Shown: in pieces, positions 56,401 through 64,000 of the stretch
Numbering within the stretch: the first letter of the stretch is position 1
How the letters are laid out: each line of letters starts with the position of its first letter
From: Ricinus communis
Lineage: Eukaryota > Streptophyta > Magnoliopsida > Malpighiales > Euphorbiaceae
DNA: 64,000 nt
Assembly (NCBI RefSeq): GCF_019578655.1
Contig: NC_063256.1
Span: 13,702,001 to 13,766,000 of the forward strand
Direction: 5' to 3'
Notes under the pieces: generated by a model
Database searches by the model: none
The model's input: the letters and a program-made list of their open reading frames with translations, nothing else
Told to the model about the DNA's origin: nothing
Program-made: the position numbers and the translations under genes

Positions 56401-58596
56401 GATCAGTTAATGAAGTTACAAAAGGAAACTACAAAATCAAGTGATTTACTTTAATATATACATCCTGATTTTCCACCCATTTTTTTGAAAATGAAAAGCC
56501 TCCTTTGTTGTCTATTGTCATAATAAATTACAATTTTGATAAACAGTAACAACAGATCCAGATTAAGCAACGATACACTCGTCTCAAAATAAAGAGATTA
56601 ATTCAATCGCAACAAAATCTAAGAAGAAAAAGAAAGAAAAATAGCCTCTAATATATAAAAAAAAAAAAACAGCACCAAAAGTTTCTAAAGAAAAAGAGAA
56701 AGGAAAGTTAGTAACAGAGCGACAAAACATTTGGTAAAACCTGCCATTTCTAAAATGATAGTATCCAATTTACATAAAAGAAAATGATCATGAAACACAG
56801 CGTTTCCTTCAATTTAAGCGTGGATCTTAAGGAAATAAATTCAATACTCACGGAATTCTCAAGATAAGAACAATGCGGCAAGCTTTTCAAACAGAATCAG
56901 AGAAAGAGAGAGAGAGAGAGAGGGAGGAGTTTTTAGAGAGAGAAGGAAAGAGAATGGGCATTTTTGAGGACGAAGAAGAAGAGATTTGTTTGTCTGTGTC
57001 TTTAATGAAGAAGAAAAGGCAGCTTTGTGTTGTGACCCACAATATAAACATTTGATTTTGTGAGCCCCAACGGCTAGTTTCTGTTTTTTTTTTTTAATTA
57101 CTTTTATTAGCAATTGCATATTCTTCTGCTGTGTTGATTAATTTCTGCACACATAATTGGAACGAAAGTTAAAGAGAAAAATTTTGTATATATGCTAGAA
57201 AAATTTAAATTAAAACTCAATTAAAATATATATATCTAACTTTGTTCTAAATTCATTTAAAAATTATCTTTATTATTTAAACTTATCTAAATCCGAGTAA
57301 AAATACCTGCATTATATACTATCCGAACTCCTTAAGGACTCATTTAATATTTATAATTATAAAATAAATTTTTGGATATTTAAATATCGGATATCTTACC
57401 TATTAAAAATATCCATTTACATAAATATTATTAAATAGAGGTTCATTTCTAATAATTAAAATATTAGATATATTAACAAATATTAATAATATTACACTAT
57501 TTTTAAAAATTGTATTATCTTATCAATAGATAAACTAACGAGTTTCATCATTTATTTATTGAAACTTAGGCTATATTATTTTTGTAATTACCTTTACAAT
57601 ACATTCAAAAAAAAAATAGAGGATAGCAATTGTCACATGTTATTGGCATGTACTCCATTTAAGTTCTTACATCAAAAATCAAAATGAAAGAATAAGTTGT
57701 ATATATTAACTTCTGGAAGGTCTTAAATTCAAGTTCTTTTTTCCTCATTTGTAATTCAAAATAACTTCTTAGCATTATAATATAATCATAACTTTTAAGA
57801 TTTAGTAAAATAATTTATATTATCCTTAATACCATGGTTTATCTTATATTTTTAAAATATATCTTTTACTAATTTATACAATTGCATTGCTCAATTTTGT
57901 TAATCTTATTAATTATTAATAACAATATTTTTCTGTCAAACAATATCTAAATCTTAATACATTTGTGTATAAATCTGAATTAATTACTATTATCTTATTG
58001 AAGTTTGGACAAATTTACAAGTTCAATCTTGCTTTTTAAAAAGTAAATTAATTCCTCCATAATATTTGCTTTCATAATTATTAACTCTTTTTTTCATTTT
58101 GTTTTATTAGTCACAAATATGTAAATTTGGTCCTTATACTTATTATAAGTTTAATTTGATACAATAGGGAGTTAAATTTAGTTCTTAGACTTAATATCAA
58201 ATATTGAAATTCTTTTAAAATAATTTATATTTTTAAATTTTTCTTATTTACTTGAATTCTTTTAGAAAGAAAATCATAGATAGATCTTTTTATTTATTTA
58301 TTCATCTTGTAGGAAAAAAAATCATAGATAGCTCATTTAATTATTTATTATTTTTCTGTAATTAATACACTCAATGAAAATAATTAATGCAACTAAATTT
58401 AAAGTTAAAAACTAATTCAAAGTTAATTTAATATACATAATGCAAATAATTTATGTATCAAAATTAATGAATTTGATAATAGTAGTAAGTGTTGGAATTA
58501 ATTTTGTATGAAAATAATAGCAGTAAACTGATAGTTGAGATTTTCAACTATTTAAAATAAAAGATAACAAAGGAATTAATTTTTCTCATTAAAACT

Positions 58597-58991
58597 ACGG
58601 CATATGTTTTATACTTGGGCTATAATATCATCTCTTGGAAGTCGACATCAAGTCCGCTTCTACCATCTACAGAGGTTGAGTATAAGGCTCTCGCAGATGC
58701 AGGAGCAGAGGTTACTTGGGTTTCTCTTCCAAAACCACCGAGCTTATTTTGTGACAATGCAGGAGCAACATATTTGTGTGCTAATCCAGTCTATCACTCA
58801 TGAATAAAACACCTGGCACTTGACTATCATTTCGTTCGTGAACAGATCTCCAATGGCTCTTTACCTGTACTGCACATTAGCTCGAAGGATCAATTAGCAG
58901 ATATGCTTACCAAAGCTCTTGGTCATAGTCACTTTCTTCAATTTCGTTCCAAGAGTGGAGTCTCCAATGGAACCTCCATCTTGCGGGGGCG
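58597..58991 (+). pseudogene. Ty1/copia RNase H C-terminal fragment
   Basis: A plus-strand frame reads [20 protein letters not shown] (about 58628-58690), then [29 protein letters not shown], the catalytic C-terminal RNase H signature of copia polyproteins. An in-frame TGA at 58801-58803 sits where relatives usually have Arg. Downstream [13 protein letters not shown] and [11 protein letters not shown] continue in the same frame. Everything upstream (gag, integrase, RT) is missing, so this is the 3' end of a truncated element. Confidence 0.88.
58981..58991 (+). other. Polypurine tract of copia element
   Basis: TTGCGGGGGCG immediately before the LTR start. G-rich tracts of this form are usual in plant copia elements. 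Confidence 0.7.
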
Positions 58992-59207
58992 TGTAGAGAC
59001 TAAGTCTATGATATTAACAAACTCTGATTCAAATGTATAACAGCTAAGATAGCTGTTGTAATCAGTTGTAACAATTTAGATTGTACAACTCATTTTCTAC
59101 ATCTTACTATTGTAACTATATGCTATTTTATCTCTTAGATTCTTGTAATCTCTTCTATAAATTGTAATCACTGCAACAATCAATATATAAGTTTCAACAC
59201 AAATTCA
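58992..59207 (+). repeat. 3' LTR of copia element (short)
   Basis: 216 bp, TGTAGAGACTAAG to CAAATTCA, with a TATA-like TCTATAAATT near 59153-59162. The right border is inferred from the CA end and from the start of LRR-coding homology about 13 bp later. Confidence 0.65.
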
Positions 59208-59213
59208 ATATCA

Positions 59214-59807
59214 TTATACGCCAAACAGCTGATTACCTGCTAAAGAAAGTTGTCTTAAAATCTTGAAATTTCCTAACAAGGTACGAGGAATCTTGAGTTG
59301 CAACTCATTTCGGGAAAGATCAAGTGTCTCCAAGACTTGGCAATTGCTCAGACTATTTGGAAACGAAGTTCCAAAAAGCCTATTTTGTGACAAACTGAGC
59401 AAAGTAAGTTTGTTACAGTGCCCAAACTCCATACTGGAGAAGCTACCAGATAAGTTATTATAAAGGAAGATCCAGATGCTTAAGAGATGGTGGTGAGTGT
59501 GCAACAAAGTTAGCAGGTCTCACCCTAGAGAGCAGATTATTTGAAAGGTCTAAAACTGAGAGACTCTTGCAAGATATAAGACCAACATTAAGTTTTCCTG
59601 AAAACTTATTACCAGAAAAGTTTAGATAATTCAAACTCTAGCAGATAGAAAGAGAACGAGTCAAGAAAGTAGAATCAGAAATCTCACAACTTCATCATTG
59701 CTGATACTTTGTTTTGAAGCCAATTCTCTAGCTTGTGATGGTATGATCATTAACACAAACAATATATAACAATCAAAGCTATAGATTCCATCTTTTGGTG
59801 ATACCAT
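59214..59807 (-). pseudogene. BRI1-like (BRL) LRR receptor kinase N-terminal fragment
   Basis: The minus strand has an ATG at 59807 opening a 48-codon frame (59661-59807) with a hydrophobic signal-like stretch (CYILFVLMIIPS) and ARELASKQSISNDEVV, similar to the mature start of BRI1-like receptors. After a stop the LRR region follows in other frames: LNYLNFSGNKFSGKL, CKSLSVLDLSNNLLS, and then 59214-59507 with LTLLSLSQNRLFGTSFPNSL, LETLDLSRNEL and LRQLSLAGNQL. Intact BRLs are plasma-membrane brassinosteroid receptors with about 20+ LRRs, an island domain and a kinase. Here only the start and a few LRRs remain, with the first LRRs deleted. The sequence ends at a copia LTR. Confidence 0.78.
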
Positions 59808-61536
59808 CTTCCGTTCTCTCTTCATTTTCTTGTCTCAAATTTCTGCTTTAACAAAATAATCCCAATTGAAAAAATGTTCTTATTTTGTTCTAGTCATAGT
59901 TCTTTCTGGCCCGTCAGAAAGCTCTTTCCTTTATTATTATTTTTATTGTTTTGCAGTTGAGTCATAAAGAATAAAGCCCAAATCTTTCTCTTCCTCTTTG
60001 AAACTCCATATCAATGTTCTCAATTCGAGTCTTACGCATTCTATTTCTCCATACATCTAGCCATGATTTCTTGCTTCAAAATCTGAAATTTAGAAAATTA
60101 AAATAAAACATCACCAGGTACTTGAAAAACAAAATGAAGTAAACAAAAGAAGAGAGATGGTGGAAACTAATTACTATGAATAAAACAAAGTAATCAAGTA
60201 GAGAATTAAATTCAAGAAATCATAAACATAAAGTAACCAGTTGTGGAGTTGTGACAAGTTCGGGGACAAGTCCAGAAAAGAATAAAAGAATTCCGTTAAG
60301 GAAAAAGAGATGATATGATATAATATAATGTTGCAGAACTGTCGATCGTGATGCTGAAAAAGGAAACACATAAAACTTGAACAAAAGCAACGGATAAAAT
60401 TTTAAAAAAGACAAAAAATTATATAGTAATACAAATCGAAAAGTATCATAAATTAAAATAATAATTAAAAAATGTTAGAAATTAAATTAATAAAGCTTAG
60501 GAGTGAAACTCTATATTCTGCCAAAAGAATTTCGCCTATATTGAACCCTCTCAACCAAAGCATTCAAGAAAATCTTTAAACTCTCTCTTTTTCTCCCCGC
60601 CCTCCGCTTCTCCATTGCAGTTGTACATCATATTCTCAATCAACTATTTTTAATTGGGTTCTGTTTCTCCATATATTCTAGCATAAGTTCTTGCTTGAAA
60701 CACTGATGTTTTTAAAAAAAAGAAAGATTCTACTATCGTAGACAGGCTAATCATGTATGATTTTATTGAAAAATCTACATATGCACCTTAAAGTTATGTT
60801 AACTTATGACTATAGAATCCACGTGACACATGAAGCATGTACCCATCAAGAATATCTTCATTGTCGTAAGCCACATGACAATATTTTTAGCAACTTCACT
60901 AGTTTCATTTCCTTCTTCATCCCTCACATATGATTTCCTCGAGTTCAACAAATTTTAAGGTTCTTCAAGTTCAGCATACATATTTATCCTTTTATTTATA
61001 GTATATGTTTATATAATTTTGATTATTATGCATTTAATTCGTGTTTATCAGTTTGATTTAAACTAAAAGAATTGATTTACTAAATAAGTATTATTCTGCT
61101 TAGTGATAGAGTTACGTTGGGGCCAAAGGGGGCAATGGACCCCCTATCATTTGAAAAATTTAAAAGGATATATTAGTAAATTCATGTATCTAACCTAAAA
61201 AAAAGAAGTTTTTTGGCCCTTTCTCATTTGACAATAGGTGTTTCTCTTTTATTTTATTTTTTTTATCAAGGATCAAGCTTCAATTACTCTCTAATTTTAC
61301 CATTTTCTCATCAGATAAACTCATTCTACCATCTATTTGAGGGTTTTAAGGTAAAATCTTTATATTTATACTTTGTAATTTAATTATTCTATTGGGTTTG
61401 TTTTTAAGTTTTTTGATTATAAATGGGTAAATAAACAATTAGGGATTTAAAGGGCAAATATTTATTGTTTCATCAATGCTTATTTTATTATCTATTATGT
61501 GAATTACATGACCCGTAATTGTTGTCTTTTTCATAG
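59808..61536. other. R2 flank upstream of the receptor fragment, nothing assigned
   Basis: AT-rich DNA. Likely the old upstream region of the receptor gene for the first part. A related ~45-bp phrase occurs twice (TTTCTCCATACATCTAGCCA near 60045 and TTTCTCCATATATTCTAGCA near 60665), a weak dispersed duplication. At 61105-61160 a GGGGCCAAAGGGGGCAATGG / ACCCCCTATCATTTG phrase resembles terminal text of a decayed transposon but no partner end was found. The open frames at 60174-60414 are not credible. Confidence 0.45.
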
Positions 61537-61604
61537 ACGGGTTTCGGTGGTAAGCCTACCTATTTCCTAGCGCCGATCATGAGCCCACAGATCGGATCGT
61601 GACA
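61537..61604 (+). repeat. LTR tail at left edge of repeat copy R3
   Basis: CGGGTTTCGGTGGTAAGCCT and AGATCGGATCGTGACA match the last ~65 bp of the solo LTR at 49450-51647. Only the tail is present. Confidence 0.75.
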
Positions 61605-64000
61605 ATAACTTAATTGGCCACTATAATTGTTTTTTCAGTTACAGAAAATGTTATTTATACTAGAAATAGTTGAGGCCAAATGCAATGCATAAATTTAATT
61701 CATGTAAGTAGTTTTTTACAAAGATTCATGTTCAACTTGTATATAAAAGAGAGCTTTAGAGAAACCAAAATCTTAATTTTTTTGTGGTGGAAAAGGGAAG
61801 CAAGAGAAGAATTACCACTCCTCTTAAAGCCGTTATACTTCTTTATACATCAATGCTAAGAGAGCTTGCACTAAATGGTTATAAAGGGCCACATATCACT
61901 CAGAACAACAACAAAAATTTCTCGTTCTACTTTGTGTTTCATCGTTTAGATTTAATCCGGTAGGTTTGGGAGGATGAGCTCTTGACAGTCTTTTTGTTGC
62001 TATCTCCTTATATGAAAATAGTGTATTGACATAATTTTTTTCTTTCCTAACTGGCTCTCTATATATTCTTATAGATATTTTTCTTAAATTTGGTGTGAAT
62101 GGCTACTTTATGCTATAAAGGGCTATTTCTTCTCTTAATCTTAATATTAGTAAACTTTTCATCACCCTTTTGGTTAATCAATTTCTTTATTATTTAATCT
62201 TTCACTACTCTTTGAGCTTCCTACTTTTAACTTTTCTCCAATTATCAACGCTCTCTGTATATTCAGGTAACTGGATATGAATGATAAGGTGCATTAGTTA
62301 TTTCGAGTTATAGTCCTGCTCCACTCCTAACTGTATAAAAGATCAAAAAGAATAAATATCATTTGTGATTCAATTTCTCATAAACATAAGTAAGTATCTA
62401 GGCCTATACAAGGGATTTTGTTTATTTACTTAAGGAATGGACGGTTGTTAAAGATTTAAATATCATATGTATTTCTTCTACAATCTTGTCTGTTAGATTA
62501 AGTACCAATATAATCATTTAATTGTACACTATCAGAGTTAATTTTATGGTGTTAGTGTTTTCTATCAAGTAGTTCATGAATATTGTCAACCTTTTATAGT
62601 AGCTCAAATTAGACATTGAGAAAAAAAAACTTAATTCAAGAGCTTTATTTTTCTTTTTTTTTTTCCTTGTATTGAATTAATGTAGAATTTGCTCATGACC
62701 TTTAACGATAATTGTATCTATAATTGATGATTTCTTATGAAATTTTTAACAAGATACAGATCAAATGTAGGTTGCATAAATTTTAACCGTGACAATAACC
62801 ATAAAACATGTTGTTGCTAATTCATAAAAGTTGAACTATTGAAAAGTTTAGTGCTAATTTTCTTTTGTTACTTTCGTCCTAGAATTTATTAGAACTAGTT
62901 TTTTTTGTTTAAATAGTGGAATTGAAATAATGGGAATTAATATTTGGGGGAAAATATAAATTGGATTTAAGGGCTCAAAAGACTTAAGGTTTAAGCAAAT
63001 TCAAGGAGCTCAGCCTGAAATCAAAGTTAAGGCCAGTGTGCTCGGGGAGTCTTTAACTAGTGGTGAAATAGAAGCTATTGATAGGCCAATTCAGCTGGCT
63101 AAGAGATGAGATTCGATTAGAGGGTCAATTGGATTTTCCTAATATGCCCAAGTCAACGTGGGATAAGATTTTATAATGATTTGAATTATTTAAAAAAAAG
63201 ATCAAGCACCAGTTCAACTCTAGACTCGATGAGATCTATAAACACTATAAGCATACAGTGATGAAAGAATAAATGTTTTTGACTTGATGGACACGAAGGC
63301 AATAATAGTTAAATCTTTTGAAACTATTCTTATCCACAAGAAACCGTCAATGGTACTGCTCCTACCAACACTAACAACGCCATCGCTGATCAACAACCAC
63401 CCATTAGTTTGGTGGTAAAGCACAAAGGAAATGGTGGTCTTGTTGAGTTTGTTGATAGTGACGATGAAGTACTGATTCTTCTCGCTTATTCACTAAAAAT
63501 CCTCAACTTGAGAAAATGATGAAAAAAATGGACAAGATGAAAGGATGGATGGGAAGGAATACCTCAAAGGGAAAGGTGAATGTCTCTAACTTTAAGAAAT
63601 TCGATTGTCCCAGAGATCTCCAGGCTTTTCTTAAATGCTTAATGAGTTAGCATATCTACTTGCTTGATTCAAGTATGCTATTTGATCGGAGCTACTGCCT
63701 CGCTGGTACTGGTAGTTGGATGAAAATATAAAGAGAGGATTGGAAAGACGTGCTAAGAGATTTATGGGCCAATATGGATACAACACTGAAGTGAAAGTAA
63801 GTGAATGTGCTTCAAACGTAGGCCGAGCTTAAGAGGAACTCGTATAGGATGAACAACGCGCGAAACACTCTAATTTAGTGTAGCTAGTCAACCAAGGAAG
63901 TATTGAAACCAACACATTGATCTGAATGCCTGAGAAATAAGATAAAAAGGTGTGTGCTTAAAACGAGTAGATGGACTAGGTTAAAGTACTCTTATTAGGG
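61605..64000. repeat. Segmental repeat copy R3, cut by window edge
   Basis: Nearly identical to R1 40566-42597 apart from ~420 bp (about 62380-62790) that R1 lacks and R2 shares. It contains the same probable gag relic (62910-64000). Differences from R1 are mostly single bases and homopolymer changes. The minus-strand 67-codon frame at 63220-63423 equals the R1 frame at 41818-42021 and is antisense to the gag relic. I do not call it a gene. Confidence 0.88.

Larger units (their letters stand above)
51648..58596. repeat. Segmental repeat copy R2
   Basis: Second copy of the unit, starting ATAACTTAGTTAACC and ending TTTTTCTCATTAAAACTA. More diverged from R1 and R3 than those are from each other. 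It has a copy-specific block at about 52725-54303 and lacks the R1 blocks containing most of the kinesin pseudogene. No intact gene is seen. Confidence 0.88.

Noticed and set aside
56859..57119. Minus-strand 86-codon Ser/Leu/Lys-rich frame
   Set aside because: Depends on GA/CT and poly-A runs. The R1 counterpart does not keep the frame.
61105..61160. Possible terminal end of a DNA transposon (GGGGCCAAAGGGGGCAATGG)
   Set aside because: No matching inverted end or target duplication was found nearby, so it is only noted.

Overview
The window is nuclear DNA of a flowering plant, probably a eudicot. It is AT-rich and dominated by LTR retrotransposons with initiator-Met-tRNA primer sites. The only host-gene pieces are decayed fragments of a NACK/HINKEL-type kinesin and a BRI1-like LRR receptor kinase, both on the minus strand. 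I found no intact protein-coding gene, tRNA, rRNA or CRISPR array.

Layout. (1) 1-7173: the 3' part of a large LTR (plus strand), split by a complete but coding-defective Ty3/gypsy element at 331-6967. That element has 894/895-bp LTRs, a 5-bp target duplication AGTAT, a primer site and a polypurine tract. (2) 7174-38864: one tandem array of 39-bp monomers, all in one orientation. The best-preserved part is organised as an 11-monomer higher-order unit of about 429 bp. Three insertions of one large-LTR family, all minus strand, interrupt it: a composite element at 15251-26484 (target duplication GGTTG) and solo LTRs at 27835-30509 (ATAAA) and 30786-33620 (degenerate AAATT). Removing these with one target copy each rejoins the monomers in phase, giving about 15 kb of array. 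The composite element contains a further solo LTR in the opposite orientation (20702-23515). (3) 38865-39364: a 500-bp run of N. (4) 39365-40540: the 5' end of another minus-strand LTR element. (5) 40541-64000: three copies (R1, R2, R3) of a long unit, each starting just after the same LTR tail and carrying different insertions and deletions. R1 holds the kinesin pseudogene. R2 holds part of it plus a Ty1/copia 3' end and the receptor-kinase fragment. R3 runs off the window.

The window therefore records successive events: a minisatellite array, invasion by large-LTR elements, collapse of most to solo LTRs, nested insertions, and a neighbouring segmental triplication that carries broken host genes. 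The most distinctive feature is the 39-bp / 429-bp higher-order satellite together with the pol-less composite element. Many copies differ by 1-3 bp indels, often in GC-containing words or homopolymers, so some frame breaks may be consensus errors and not biology.
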